This document shows, piece after piece, positions 9,780-18,722 of a stretch of 50,626 nucleotides of DNA. A program made the translations under genes and the position numbers. Positions within the stretch are counted from its first letter, which is position 1; each line of letters opens with the position of its first letter. The notes beneath the pieces are model-generated. The model saw only the letters and a program-made list of their open reading frames with translations, searched no databases and had not been told where the DNA came from. Source of the DNA: Gammaproteobacteria bacterium (GTDB lineage: Bacteria > Pseudomonadota > Gammaproteobacteria > Steroidobacterales > Woeseiaceae); contig JAOUIH010000020.1 in assembly GCA_029884165.1 (NCBI GenBank), positions 1 to 50,626 on the forward strand, read 5' to 3'.

Positions 9780-9819
9780 ACCCGCAGCCGAATTTGCATC
9801 AATCCCGGGACCGATCGCA

Positions 9820-10128
9820 GTGAACAGATACGGATTACAGGTGAGGATGACGGCAACCAAAGGCCGGGGCGATGCCCTGCAGGACATCATGCTGGCCGCG
9901 GCCCGGGTCACGGAGCGCCTGCCGGACTGTCATCTCTACGTTGTGCAGCGCGTCCCGGACGAGCCGGACACAGTCCGGGTGACCGAGGTCTGGGAAAACC
10001 AGGCGGCGCACGCCGCGTCACTCGCAATGCCGGAAGTGCGCGAGCTGATCGCAAGCGCCCGGCCGCTGATCGCCGCCGTCGAGCACCACGTCGTCCGGCC
10101 GGTCGGCGGCAAGGGACTCGGGCCCTGA
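9820..10128 (+). CDS. Antibiotic biosynthesis monooxygenase (ABM) domain protein
   Basis: The 102-residue protein matches the ABM ferredoxin-like fold: an N-terminal strand (YGLQVRMTATKGRGDAL), a helix, a strand with CHLYVVQRV, and the typical VTEVWENQAAHAASL segment. Members are small dimeric enzymes or heme/quinone-binding proteins; the substrate is unknown here. The GTG at 9820 is preferred because it keeps the first beta strand and has GGGA nine bases upstream; an ATG at 9847 would remove that strand. It lies between the TPR gene and the prp promoter. Confidence 0.75.
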   Translation: MNRYGLQVRMTATKGRGDALQDIMLAAARVTERLPDCHLYVVQRVPDEPDTVRVTEVWENQAAHAASLAMPEVRELIASARPLIAAVEHHVVRPVGGKGLGP

Positions 10129-10212
10129 CCGGGGCACCGGCACGGAAACCGCGATCCCGCACGTCGAATCGAGATCGCTGCCCGCCTTTTTCCCCTCTCC
10201 GACCGCGTCGAT

Positions 10213-10242
10213 TTGGGAAAGCGCCGGCGCGTGGTTTAAAAT
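10213..10242 (+). promoter_or_regulatory. Sigma70-type promoter of the prpBCD cluster
   Basis: A -35 hexamer TTGGGA (10213-10218) and a -10 hexamer TAAAAT (10237-10242) are separated by 18 bp in an otherwise GC-rich gap. Transcription would start near 10249, just before the palindrome at 10254, about 36 bases upstream of prpB. Confidence 0.55.
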
Positions 10243-10253
10243 CCCATGCCCGA

Positions 10254-10271
10254 TTTTAATCCCGATTAAAA
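10254..10271. promoter_or_regulatory. AT-rich palindrome, candidate operator of prpBCD
   Basis: TTTTAATCCCGATTAAAA is a perfect 8-bp inverted repeat around CC. It lies just downstream of the predicted start of transcription and ends 3 bp before the GGAG ribosome site of prpB. A stem of A-T pairs would be weak as RNA, so a dimeric repressor site is more likely. A related half (TTTAAAATCCC) overlaps the -10 box. No regulator gene is adjacent. Confidence 0.5.
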
Positions 10272-10284
10272 ACTGGAGACGGTG

Positions 10285-11181
10285 ATGGCCTCGGATGCCG
10301 GCGCCAGCTTCTGGCAAGCCCTTGAACAGGAAAGACCTTTGCAGATCGTCGGCACGATCAACGCCTATGCGGCGCTGCTCGCCAAGCGGGCCGGATTCCG
10401 GGCGATCTACCTCTCCGGGGCCGGCGTAGCGAACGCCTCTTTCGGCCTGCCGGACCTCGCATTGACGACGCTCTCGGATGTCTGCGAGGACGTTCGCCGG
10501 ATCAGCTACGCCTGTGACCTGCCACTGCTCGTCGATGCCGACACCGGCTGGGGCAGCGCCTTCATGATCGGGCGCAGCGTGCGCGAGCTGATGCGCGCCG
10601 GGGCCGCCGGCTGCCACCTCGAAGACCAGGTTTCGGCGAAACGCTGCGGGCACCGCCCGGGCAAGGCGCTGGTCGAAACCGACGAGATGGCCGACCGCAT
10701 CAGGGCGGCGGTCGACGCTCGCGGTGCCGACCGTTTCGTCATCATGGCGCGGACCGACGCGCACGCGGTCGAGGGCCAGCAGGCAGCGATCGATCGCGCC
10801 GGGGCCTACGTCATGGCCGGTGCCGACATGATCTTCGCAGAGGCGCTGACCACGCTGGACGAGTACCGCCAGTTCACGCGCGCGATCGACGTGCCGGTAC
10901 TCGCGAACCTGACCGAGTTCGGCAAGACGCCGATGTTCAGCACCGCGGAGCTGGCCAGCGTCGATGTGCGCATGGCGCTTTACCCGCTGTCGGCCAGCCG
11001 GGCGATGGCCGCGGCCGCGGACCAGGTCTACCGGACCCTGCGCAGGGACGGCACGCAACAGGCCGCGATCGGAATGATGCAGACGCGCGAGCAGCTCTAC
11101 GATGTGCTCGGCTATCACGAATACGAACATAAACTCGACGAGCTGTTTGCCGGGAAGGGCCTGACGACGGGCCGCGACTGA
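10285..11181 (+). CDS. prpB: 2-methylisocitrate lyase PrpB
   Basis: The 298-residue enzyme belongs to the isocitrate lyase/PEP mutase superfamily and cleaves 2-methylisocitrate to pyruvate and succinate, the last step of the methylcitrate cycle. Diagnostic features are [17 protein letters not shown] near residue 45, the magnesium-binding DADTGWG, and the catalytic loop KRCGH following EDQ. I use ATG 10285, six bases after GGAG, and not the GTG one codon earlier. It is the first gene of prpB-prpC-prpD and directly downstream of the promoter and palindrome. Confidence 0.95.
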   Translation: MASDAGASFWQALEQERPLQIVGTINAYAALLAKRAGFRAIYLSGAGVANASFGLPDLALTTLSDVCEDVRRISYACDLPLLVDADTGWGSAFMIGRSVRELMRAGAAGCHLEDQVSAKRCGHRPGKALVETDEMADRIRAAVDARGADRFVIMARTDAHAVEGQQAAIDRAGAYVMAGADMIFAEALTTLDEYRQFTRAIDVPVLANLTEFGKTPMFSTAELASVDVRMALYPLSASRAMAAAADQVYRTLRRDGTQQAAIGMMQTREQLYDVLGYHEYEHKLDELFAGKGLTTGRD

Positions 11182-11212
11182 GGCGGCAGCCGAAGGATTT
11201 CGGGAGAGGACG

Positions 11213-12337
11213 ATGACCGACAAGAAGAAAACCGGCGGTCTGGCCGGCGTAACCGCCGGCCAGACCGCGCTCTGCACGGTGGGCAAGGAAGGCGCCGGTC
11301 TCACCTATCGCGGCTATGACATCTACGATCTCGCGAATAACGCGAGCTTCGAGGAGGTTGCGTATCTGCTGCTGCACGGCAAGTTGCCTGGCCGGAGCGA
11401 GCTCGACGCCTACATCGCGAGCCTGAAGACCATGCGCGGCCTGCCGGACGCCTTGAAGACCGTGCTGGAGATGGTTCCGGGAACGGCTCACCCGATGGAC
11501 GTGCTGCGCACCGGCGTGTCCTTCCTCGGCAACATCGAGCCCGAGGGCGACTTTTCGAACCAGCTTCGTACGGCGGACCGCCTGCTCGCAGCGCTGCCGT
11601 CGATGCTGTTGTACTGGTACCGGTTCCACGCTGACGGCAAGCGCATCGATGTCGAGACGGACGACGACACCGTTGCCGGCCATTTCCTGCACCTGCTGCA
11701 CGACCGGAAGCCATCCGAGCTGCACGAGCGCTGCCTGTCGACGACGCTGATCCTGTATGCGGAGCACGAGTTCAACGCGTCCACGTTCACGGCCCGGGTC
11801 ATCACGGCGACGCTGTCCGATATGCATTCGGCAGTCTCCGGTGCGATCGGTGCCCTGCGCGGCCACCTGCACGGCGGCGCGAACGAGGCGGCCATGGAGC
11901 TGATCCAGAAGTTCGACGGACCGGAGGCGGCGCGCGCAGGCATACTCGGCATGCTCGAGCGCAAGGAGCTGATCATGGGCTTCGGGCACCGCGTCTACAC
12001 GACCTCGGATCCGCGCAATTCGGTCAACAAGAAGATGTCGAAGCAACTCGCCGACGAATCGGGCGATACCCGGCTCTACCCCGTGTCCGAGGTCATCGAA
12101 AAAGTGATGTGGGACGAGAAAAAGCTGTTCGCCAACGCCGACTTCTACGCGGCGACGGTATATCACTTCATGGGCATACCGACCTGCCTGTTCACGCCGA
12201 TTTTCGTCTGTTCGCGGATTACCGGCTGGGCGGCGCACGTCATGGAACAGCGCGCCAACAACAAGCTGATTCGACCTGCGGCCGACTATGTCGGGCCGCC
12301 GCTCACGAAGTGGGTGCCGATATACCGGCGCCGGTAA
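11213..12337 (+). CDS. prpC: 2-methylcitrate synthase PrpC
   Basis: The 374-residue enzyme condenses propionyl-CoA with oxaloacetate to give 2-methylcitrate. The N-terminus (GLAGVTAGQTALCTVGKEGAG) and the short length mark the 2-methylcitrate synthase branch of the citrate synthase family. The citrate synthase signature GFGHRVYTTSDPR is present (about 258-270), as is the substrate region around RGHLHGGANEAAM. GGGAGAGGA lies just upstream of the ATG. It follows prpB by 31 bp, consistent with one transcript. Confidence 0.95.
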   Translation: MTDKKKTGGLAGVTAGQTALCTVGKEGAGLTYRGYDIYDLANNASFEEVAYLLLHGKLPGRSELDAYIASLKTMRGLPDALKTVLEMVPGTAHPMDVLRTGVSFLGNIEPEGDFSNQLRTADRLLAALPSMLLYWYRFHADGKRIDVETDDDTVAGHFLHLLHDRKPSELHERCLSTTLILYAEHEFNASTFTARVITATLSDMHSAVSGAIGALRGHLHGGANEAAMELIQKFDGPEAARAGILGMLERKELIMGFGHRVYTTSDPRNSVNKKMSKQLADESGDTRLYPVSEVIEKVMWDEKKLFANADFYAATVYHFMGIPTCLFTPIFVCSRITGWAAHVMEQRANNKLIRPAADYVGPPLTKWVPIYRRR

Positions 12338-12383
12338 GACCCGGCGTCGGCCGCGCAGGCGCGCAACACGAGACGCGCTGACG

Positions 12384-12407
12384 GCGACCGGGCAGCAACC
12401 GGGTCGC
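12384..12407 (+). other. Small hairpin between prpC and prpD
   Basis: GCGACC (12384-12389) pairs with GGTCGC (12402-12407) over a 12-nt loop that can add two more G-C pairs. There is no T run, so it is not a canonical terminator; it might stabilise or process the prp mRNA. The rest of the 113-bp gap shows nothing else. Confidence 0.3.
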
Positions 12408-12450
12408 GGCCGCCGGACGCCACCACCGGATTTCACCTCCAGGAGAAACC

Positions 12451-13899
12451 ATGTCCGCTCATGACATTCGCTCGGCGAAACGCCCGGATCCCGACCAGGT
12501 GCTCGTCGACATCGCCGACTACGCCTGCCGTGACGGGGTCGGGTCGGAGCTCGCGTTCGAGACCGCGCATTACTGCCTGCTGGACACGCTGGCCTGCGGA
12601 TTCCAGGCGCTCGATTACCCGGCCTGCACCAGGCTCCTCGGACCGACCGTGCCCGGTGCGACGCTGCCGGGCGGCGCGCGGGTGCCCGGCACCTCCTACG
12701 AGCTGGAGCCGGTGATGGCGGCGTTCAACATTGGCGCGATGATCCGCTGGCTCGATTTCAACGACACCTGGCTTGCGGCCGAATGGGGGCATCCGTCCGA
12801 CAACCTGGGCGGCATACTCGCCACGGCAGACTACCTGAGCCGCAAGGCGCGCGCGGAGGGCGGCGAGCCGCTGTCGATGCGCGACGTGCTCGGCGCGATG
12901 ATCAAAGCCCACGAGATCCAGGGCGTGCTCGCGCTGGAGAACAGCTACAACCGGGTCGGCCTGGACCACGTGCTGCTGGTCCGCATCGCGTCCGCGGCCG
13001 TCGTGACCCGGATGCTCGGCGGCAGCCGCGAGCAGGTGATCAATGCGGTGTCAAACGCGTGGATCGACGGCGGCGCGCTCCGGACCTACCGGCACGCGCC
13101 GAATACCGGCTCGCGCAAGAGTTGGGCCGCGGGTGACGCCACGAGCCGCGCGGTGCGGCTCGCGCTGATCGCGCTGACTGGCGAAATGGGTTATCCGTCG
13201 GCGCTGTCGGCAAGGACCTGGGGCTTCTACGACGTGCTGTTCAAGGGCAAACCGTTCAGCTTCCCACAGGGCTATGCCAGCTACGTGATGGAGAACGTGC
13301 TGTTCAAGATCTCCTACCCGGCCGAATTCCATGCACAGACCGCGGTCGAGGCCGCGATGGCGCTGCACCGGAGCGTCAAGGACCGCCTCGACGACGTCGA
13401 CCGGATCCAGATCGAGACCCAGGAAGCGGGCGTACGCATCATCGACAAGACCGGCCCGCTCGACAACCCGGCGGACCGTGATCACTGCATCCAGTACATG
13501 GTCGCCGTGCCGCTGATTTTCGGCCGCCTGACCGCGGCCGACTACGAAGACTCGGTCGCGCGCGATCCGCGCATCGACGCGCTGCGCGCCAGGATGCAGG
13601 TCGTCGAGAACGAGCGATACACGCGGGACTATTTCGATCCCGCGAAACGCTACATCGGCAACTCGGTGCAGGTGTTCTTCAGCGACGGCACGAGCACGGA
13701 CAAGGTTGCGATCGACTACCCGATCGGCCACCGCGAGCGACGCCGGGAAGGCATACCGGTGCTCAAGCGAAAATTCGCGGCGAGCGTTTCCGGCAAGCTC
13801 GCGGCGCGGCAATGGGACGAACTCCGGGAGCTGGCCGAGGACAGGGAGCGGCTCGCGGCGACGGCCGTGGACGACTTCATGGCCCTGCTCGTTGCCTGA
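12451..13899 (+). CDS. prpD: 2-methylcitrate dehydratase PrpD
   Basis: This 482-residue MmgE/PrpD-family protein dehydrates 2-methylcitrate without an iron-sulfur cluster. The stretch [20 protein letters not shown] followed by [12 protein letters not shown] is nearly the same as in enterobacterial PrpD, as is [16 protein letters not shown] near the N-terminus. AGGAGAAACC precedes the ATG. With PrpB and PrpC it gives the core methylcitrate cycle. No acnD/prpF pair is seen, and the hydratase for the next step must be an aconitase elsewhere. The S9 peptidase gene follows after 22 bp. Confidence 0.95.
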   Translation: MSAHDIRSAKRPDPDQVLVDIADYACRDGVGSELAFETAHYCLLDTLACGFQALDYPACTRLLGPTVPGATLPGGARVPGTSYELEPVMAAFNIGAMIRWLDFNDTWLAAEWGHPSDNLGGILATADYLSRKARAEGGEPLSMRDVLGAMIKAHEIQGVLALENSYNRVGLDHVLLVRIASAAVVTRMLGGSREQVINAVSNAWIDGGALRTYRHAPNTGSRKSWAAGDATSRAVRLALIALTGEMGYPSALSARTWGFYDVLFKGKPFSFPQGYASYVMENVLFKISYPAEFHAQTAVEAAMALHRSVKDRLDDVDRIQIETQEAGVRIIDKTGPLDNPADRDHCIQYMVAVPLIFGRLTAADYEDSVARDPRIDALRARMQVVENERYTRDYFDPAKRYIGNSVQVFFSDGTSTDKVAIDYPIGHRERRREGIPVLKRKFAASVSGKLAARQWDELRELAEDRERLAATAVDDFMALLVA

Positions 13900-13921
13900 C
13901 GACGATAAGGAGACAAACCTT

Positions 13922-15916
13922 ATGAAATACGCCACGACCCTCTCCATATGCGTCGTTCTCGTTGCGGCCGGATCGCCGGCAACGGCGGAGGTCGTCACGC
14001 GAAGCCTGAACAACGGCAGCCTGGTGCTGGAAGACGTGCCACCGATCCCGGCAGCGCTCGTCGACGAGCTGAACCGCTACCAGAACGTGCGCTCGGCCGC
14101 GTTCCGCGACTGGACGGAAGACGGCCGGGGCATCTACGTGACGACCCGCTTCGCGGACACCAACCAGGTACACCGCGTGGACATGCCCGGCGGTGCGCGC
14201 CACCAACTGACGTTCTTTCGCGAGCCGGTCGGCGGACTCACTCGGCAGCCGCAAGGCTCGCGGCTCGTGTTCACGCGCGACGACGGCGGCAGCGAGTTCT
14301 GGCAGGCCTACCTGCTGGACCCGGCCAGCGGCGGCGCCACGCTACTGACCGACGGCGAGTCGCGCAACAGCTCGGTCACCTGGGACAGGGAGGGGCGCCG
14401 CATCGCCTGGACGAGTACCCGGCGTAACGGCGCGGCCAACGACATCTGGCTGGCCGACCCCGACGATCCCGGCGCGGCCCGGATCGCGCTGGAGTCGCCG
14501 GACGGCAGCTTCTGGAACGCCGTCGAGTTCTCGGAGTCCGGCAGCCGCGTGCTGGTCGGCAATTACGTCAGCGTCGCGGACTCGCGCGTGCACCTGCTCG
14601 ACCTCGACACGGGCGACCACCGGCTGCTCGCCGGCGGCGACTCGGGCGGCGGCAGCAACCAGGCCATCGGCTTCGCCGCCGAAGACGAAGGCTACTGGCT
14701 GATCACGGACCGCGGCGGCGAGTTCGAGCAGCTGGCCTACCAGCCGCTGGATCCCGAGGCCGGGGCGGAGATCGTAACGGGGGAGATACCCTGGGACGTC
14801 TCCAGCGCGGCCGTCAGCCACGATCGCAGCCGCATCGCGTTCGCCGTCAACGAAAACGGGCTGTCCCGCCTCTACCTGGTGGACGCCGCGAGCAGGGGCT
14901 ACCGGCCGGTCGCCGGCGTGCCGACCGGCGTGATCTTCGGCCTCTCGTTCAGCCCGGACGACAGGCGCCTCGCAATGACGCTCTCGGCGTCGCAGACGCC
15001 GAGCGATGCCTTCGTGCTGGAACTCGGCGCCGAGCCCCTGGCGCACGGCGCGCTGACGCGCTGGACCTGGAGCGAGGTCGGCGGCCTCGACAGCGCCCGC
15101 TTCGCGACCCCGGAACTCGTCGAGTACCCGACCTTCGACGAGGTCGACGGCCAGCCGCGCCGGATCCCGGCCTGGGTGTACCGACCGGCGGGACCGGGAC
15201 CGCACCCGGTCATCGTGTCGATACACGGCGGACCGGAGGGACAGTCACGGCCCTCTTTCTCCTCGACCTACCAGATGTGGATCGACACGCTCGGCGCCGC
15301 CGTCGTCGTGCCGAACGTGCGCGGCTCGAGCGGTTATGGAAAGAGCTACCTCGCGCTGGACAACGGCTTCCTGCGCGAGGACTCGGTGCGCGACATCGGT
15401 GCGCTGCTGGACTGGATAGAAGGGGATCCGGGACTCGACGCAACGCGCGTGGCGGTCACCGGAGGCAGCTACGGCGGCTACATGGTGCTCGCGAGCGCGG
15501 TGCACTACAGCGACCGGCTGCGGGCGGCGGTCGACGTCGTCGGCATCAGCAACTTCGTCACTTTCCTCGAGAACACGCAGGACTACCGGCGTGACCTGCG
15601 GCGCGTCGAATACGGCGACGAGCGTGACCCGGCGATGCGTGCGCACCTGGAAAAAATAAGCCCCCTGAACAACATCGGCCGGATCCGCGTGCCGTTGCTG
15701 GTCGTACAGGGCCAGAACGACCCGCGCGTGCCGGTAACAGAGTCCGCGCAGATGGTGGCGGCGCTGCGGTCGGCCGGCCAGACGGTCTGGTACATGAACG
15801 CGATGAACGAGGGCCATGGCTACGCGAAGAAGGAAAATCGCGACGTCTATCAGCAGGCCGCTCTCCTGTTCCTGCGGGAGCACCTGCTCGGCGGGACGCC
15901 CAGAGCGACCCGGTGA
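13922..15916 (+). CDS. Secreted S9-family peptidase (prolyl oligopeptidase type)
   Basis: The 664-residue protein has a signal peptide (about 1-22, ending SPATAE), a WD40-like beta-propeller built of repeated blades (FADTNQVHRVDMPGG, SRLVFTRDDGGSEFW and others) and a C-terminal alpha/beta hydrolase domain. The catalytic serine is in GGSYGGYM (Ser516), the acid in GQNDPRVP (Asp600) and the histidine in EGHGY (His632). It should cut short peptides in the periplasm or outside. AAGGAG lies nine bases before the ATG. Its stop overlaps the GTG of rsmG (GTGA), an unusual partner for rsmG. Confidence 0.9.
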   Translation: MKYATTLSICVVLVAAGSPATAEVVTRSLNNGSLVLEDVPPIPAALVDELNRYQNVRSAAFRDWTEDGRGIYVTTRFADTNQVHRVDMPGGARHQLTFFREPVGGLTRQPQGSRLVFTRDDGGSEFWQAYLLDPASGGATLLTDGESRNSSVTWDREGRRIAWTSTRRNGAANDIWLADPDDPGAARIALESPDGSFWNAVEFSESGSRVLVGNYVSVADSRVHLLDLDTGDHRLLAGGDSGGGSNQAIGFAAEDEGYWLITDRGGEFEQLAYQPLDPEAGAEIVTGEIPWDVSSAAVSHDRSRIAFAVNENGLSRLYLVDAASRGYRPVAGVPTGVIFGLSFSPDDRRLAMTLSASQTPSDAFVLELGAEPLAHGALTRWTWSEVGGLDSARFATPELVEYPTFDEVDGQPRRIPAWVYRPAGPGPHPVIVSIHGGPEGQSRPSFSSTYQMWIDTLGAAVVVPNVRGSSGYGKSYLALDNGFLREDSVRDIGALLDWIEGDPGLDATRVAVTGGSYGGYMVLASAVHYSDRLRAAVDVVGISNFVTFLENTQDYRRDLRRVEYGDERDPAMRAHLEKISPLNNIGRIRVPLLVVQGQNDPRVPVTESAQMVAALRSAGQTVWYMNAMNEGHGYAKKENRDVYQQAALLFLREHLLGGTPRATR

Positions 15917-16551
15917 ACCGGGCCGAGCTCGTTGCCGAAATAGAGGCAGGGGCCGCGCAGCTTGGGCAGTCCCTGCCCGGGTGCGCGGCTGAGTCGCTGG
16001 CGACGCTGATCGAAGAATTGGGCCGCTGGGGCCGGCGCATCAACCTGACGGCGGTCCTCGACCCGGGCGCGATGGTCTCGCTGCACGTGCTGGACAGCCT
16101 GTCGCTGCGCCCCGCGCTGCATGGGCGGCGGATCATCGACATCGGCACCGGGGCCGGCTTCCCCGGCCTGCCGTTCGCGATCGCTGAGCCCGGCCGCGAC
16201 TTCACGCTGCTCGACTCGAGCGGCAGGAAGATCAGCTTCGTGCAGCACATGATCGGCATGCTTCGGCTTCGCAATGTCCATGCCGTCAGGTCCCGCGCGG
16301 AGGACTATGCACCCGGCAAGGGCTTTGATACCGTGGTCGCCCGGGCGCTCGCGGCCCTGCCGCGACTGGCCGAGCTGGCCGGACCTCTGCTCGCCGAGGG
16401 CGGCGTGCTGCTCGCGCCGAAAGGAAAATACCCGGCCGAAGAGCTGGAAGAACTGCCCGCTGACTGGACATGTGAAGTGACCGAAGTGACCGTACCCGGA
16501 CTCGAGGCGCACGCGCGCCACCTGCTGACGCTGAGGCGCCGGGGCTCATGA
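15913..16551 (+). CDS. rsmG: 16S rRNA (guanine527-N7)-methyltransferase RsmG
   Basis: The 212-residue protein has the RsmG/GidB pattern NLTAVLDPGAMVSLHVLDSL followed by the SAM-binding motif IIDIGTGAGFPGLP (about 75-88) and LLDSSGRKISFV. It methylates G527 of 16S rRNA. The GTG start at 15913 overlaps the stop of the S9 peptidase gene, and its TGA overlaps the ATG of parA. In many proteobacteria rsmG is preceded by mnmG; here it is not. Confidence 0.93.
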   Translation: MNRAELVAEIEAGAAQLGQSLPGCAAESLATLIEELGRWGRRINLTAVLDPGAMVSLHVLDSLSLRPALHGRRIIDIGTGAGFPGLPFAIAEPGRDFTLLDSSGRKISFVQHMIGMLRLRNVHAVRSRAEDYAPGKGFDTVVARALAALPRLAELAGPLLAEGGVLLAPKGKYPAEELEELPADWTCEVTEVTVPGLEAHARHLLTLRRRGS

Positions 16552-17342
16552 CGCGCATCCTGGCGGTCGCCAACCAGAAGGGCGGCGTTGGCAAGACGAC
16601 GACCTGCGTCAACCTCGCGGCGTCGCTCGCGGCGACGCATCGCCGCGTGCTGCTGGTGGACATGGATCCGCAGGGCAACGCGACGATGGGCTGCGGCGTC
16701 AACAAGGCGGACCTCGAAGCGAGCACCTGCGACGTGCTGCTCGGCGAGGTCAGCGCGGCGGACGCGATCGTGTCCGTGCCGGAGGGCGATTTCGCGCTGC
16801 TGCCGGGCAACGAGGACCTGACGCTGGCCGAGGTGCGGCTGCTGCAGGAGATCGGCCGGGAAATGAAGCTGAAGACGGCGCTGCAGCCGGTGCAGGGGCT
16901 GTACGATTTCGTCATCATCGACTGCCCGCCGTCGATCAACATGCTGACGCTGAATGCGCTGACAGCGGCCGACGGCGTACTGATACCGATGCAGTGCGAA
17001 TACTATGCGCTGGAGGGCCTTAGCGCGCTGCTCGATACAGTCGAGCAGGTGCGCGTAACGGTGAATCCGAAGCTCGAGGTCTACGGGCTGCTCCGGACCA
17101 TGTTCGATCCGCGCATCAACCTCTCCAACGAAGTCTCGCAACAGCTGGTCGATCACTTCCAGGACAAGGTGTTCCGTACGATAGTGCCGCGCAACATTAC
17201 GCTGGCCGAGGCGCCGAGCTTCGGCCGCCCGGTGCTGTTCCACGACCGCAATTCGCGCGGATCGCTCGCATACCTCGCACTGGCCGGCGAAATCCTGCGC
17301 CGCGAAGACGAGCGCCAGCCGGCCGCTGCTGCTGCGCACTGA
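16548..17342 (+). CDS. parA: Chromosome partitioning ATPase ParA/Soj
   Basis: The 264-residue protein starts with the deviant Walker A KGGVGKTTT (11-19), followed by LLVDMDPQGNATMGCG and the Walker B-like FVIIDCPPS, all standard for chromosomal ParA/Soj. The short N-terminus, without a helix-turn-helix, indicates the chromosomal type. It binds DNA as an ATP-bound dimer and moves ParB-parS complexes. It overlaps rsmG by 4 bp, and parB follows after about 50 bp, the classic order. Confidence 0.95.
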   Translation: MTRILAVANQKGGVGKTTTCVNLAASLAATHRRVLLVDMDPQGNATMGCGVNKADLEASTCDVLLGEVSAADAIVSVPEGDFALLPGNEDLTLAEVRLLQEIGREMKLKTALQPVQGLYDFVIIDCPPSINMLTLNALTAADGVLIPMQCEYYALEGLSALLDTVEQVRVTVNPKLEVYGLLRTMFDPRINLSNEVSQQLVDHFQDKVFRTIVPRNITLAEAPSFGRPVLFHDRNSRGSLAYLALAGEILRREDERQPAAAAAH

Positions 17343-17395
17343 ACGGCCGATTTGGCTAAACTTTCAACGAGATGACGATCTCCGGGTCAACGGGC

Positions 17396-18289
17396 ATGGT
17401 TAAAAAGAAACGACTGGGACGCGGCCTCGATGCGCTGCTGTCGAAACCGCTGGCCGAGACCACCTCGGTCGGCGGCACGGCGACGGAAACCGACCGCCTG
17501 AAGAATATTCCGGTCGAGTTGCTGCAGCGAGGCCAGTACCAGCCGCGCGTCGACATGCGCCAGGACACGCTCGAGGATCTCGCCAGCTCGATCAGGGTCC
17601 AGGGCATCGTGCAGCCCATCGTGGTCAGGCCGCTGCCGCGCACGGCCGATGGGACGCAACGCTATGAGATCGTCGCCGGCGAGCGACGCTGGCGCGCCGC
17701 CCAGCTCGCGGGCCTGGCCGACGTGCCGGCCGTCGTCCGCGAAGTCGAGGACGACGCGGCGATCGCCATGGCGCTGATCGAAAACATCCAGCGCGAGAAC
17801 CTGAATCCGCTCGAAGAAGCCACGGCCCTCGACCGCCTGATCCGCGAGTTCGAGCTGACGCACCAGCAGGCAGCCGAAGCCGTCGGCCGCTCGCGCGCGT
17901 CGGTCAGCAACCTGCTGCGCCTGCTCGAACTGTCCGACCGTGTCCGGCCGCTGGTCGAGTCGCGCCAGCTCGAGATGGGTCACGCCCGGGCGCTGTTGTC
18001 GATTACCGATCGCGGCCGGCAATACGAGGCGGCGCAGGAAGTCATCAAGAAGGGCCTCTCGGTGCGCGAGACCGAGCAGCTGGTCAAGCGTTACCTCGGG
18101 GGCGGCGCAAAGAAAGCGAAGGCCGCGGCTCAGACCGGGAGTGCCGACATTCGCCGGCTCGAGGCCGAGATCTCCGACAAGCTGGGCGCCAGGGTGCGAA
18201 TCGATCACAGCGCGAAGGGCTTCGGCAAGCTCGTGATCAATTACCACAGCCTTGACGAACTCGACGGCATACTCAAACACATCAAGTAA
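17396..18289 (+). CDS. parB: Chromosome partitioning protein ParB/Spo0J
   Basis: The 297-residue protein begins with the conserved KKKRLGRGLDALL and contains the ParB N-terminal CTPase domain (QYQPRVDM, GIVQPIVVRPL, VAGERRWRAAQLAGL, ENIQRENLNPLEEA), a helix-turn-helix (THQQAAEAVGRSRASVSNLLRL) and a C-terminal dimerisation region. It clamps on parS and spreads on DNA. I favour ATG 17396, which gives the family-typical N-terminus; ATG 17372 would add eight residues. The TAA overlaps the next ATG (TAATG). I found no parS in the window. Confidence 0.93.
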   Translation: MVKKKRLGRGLDALLSKPLAETTSVGGTATETDRLKNIPVELLQRGQYQPRVDMRQDTLEDLASSIRVQGIVQPIVVRPLPRTADGTQRYEIVAGERRWRAAQLAGLADVPAVVREVEDDAAIAMALIENIQRENLNPLEEATALDRLIREFELTHQQAAEAVGRSRASVSNLLRLLELSDRVRPLVESRQLEMGHARALLSITDRGRQYEAAQEVIKKGLSVRETEQLVKRYLGGGAKKAKAAAQTGSADIRRLEAEISDKLGARVRIDHSAKGFGKLVINYHSLDELDGILKHIK

Positions 18290-18678
18290 TGAAACGGCGG
18301 CTGCGACATGGCGCTGACGGGCTCTTCGTCGCAGTGGCCTGCTTCGTGGCCGCAGGCGCAGCGGCTGGCGACATCGAATACCTGAAGAGGAATGAGCGCT
18401 TTTGCGACACCGCGGAGGTGCTGTGCCTGCGCGGCACGATTTCATACCGGGTCAACGAGCGCCTGTTCGAAATCAGCGCGCGGGTCGAGACGGCTGCGCC
18501 CCCGGGGACGCTGCGCATCGGGTTTTCGGGCGAGAACCGCCAGGGTCGGCGCCGCGCCACGTCGATCGAGGTGGCGCTCGCCGGCAGGCACAGCGAGATC
18601 GTCTCGAAACGGATGATTCCCGACGCGCCCGATGTCTACAGCTGGACGGTCGACTCGATCATCTACGTGCCCGACTGA
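18289..18678 (+). CDS. Small secreted protein of unknown function, coupled to parB
   Basis: This 129-residue protein is not recognised. It has a signal peptide (about 1-26, hydrophobic run GLFVAVACFVAAGAAA with cleavage near AAG). The mature part is short, beta-rich and charged, with two cysteines nine residues apart (RFCDTAEVLC) that could form a disulfide in the periplasm. The ATG shares one base with the parB stop, so translation is probably coupled. It has no obvious link to partitioning. Normal codon use and the clear signal sequence argue that it is real. Confidence 0.65.
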   Translation: MKRRLRHGADGLFVAVACFVAAGAAAGDIEYLKRNERFCDTAEVLCLRGTISYRVNERLFEISARVETAAPPGTLRIGFSGENRQGRRRATSIEVALAGRHSEIVSKRMIPDAPDVYSWTVDSIIYVPD

Positions 18679-18722
18679 GACCGGCGGATCCGGCTTACCC
18701 TTACCTGACAACGGAGGACGCA

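Noticed and set aside
15913..18289. Possible parS or oriC close to parAB.
   Set aside because: All CACGTG-type sites I found are in coding sequence and lack the TTTC/GAAA flanks. No cluster of TTATCCACA-like boxes is visible.
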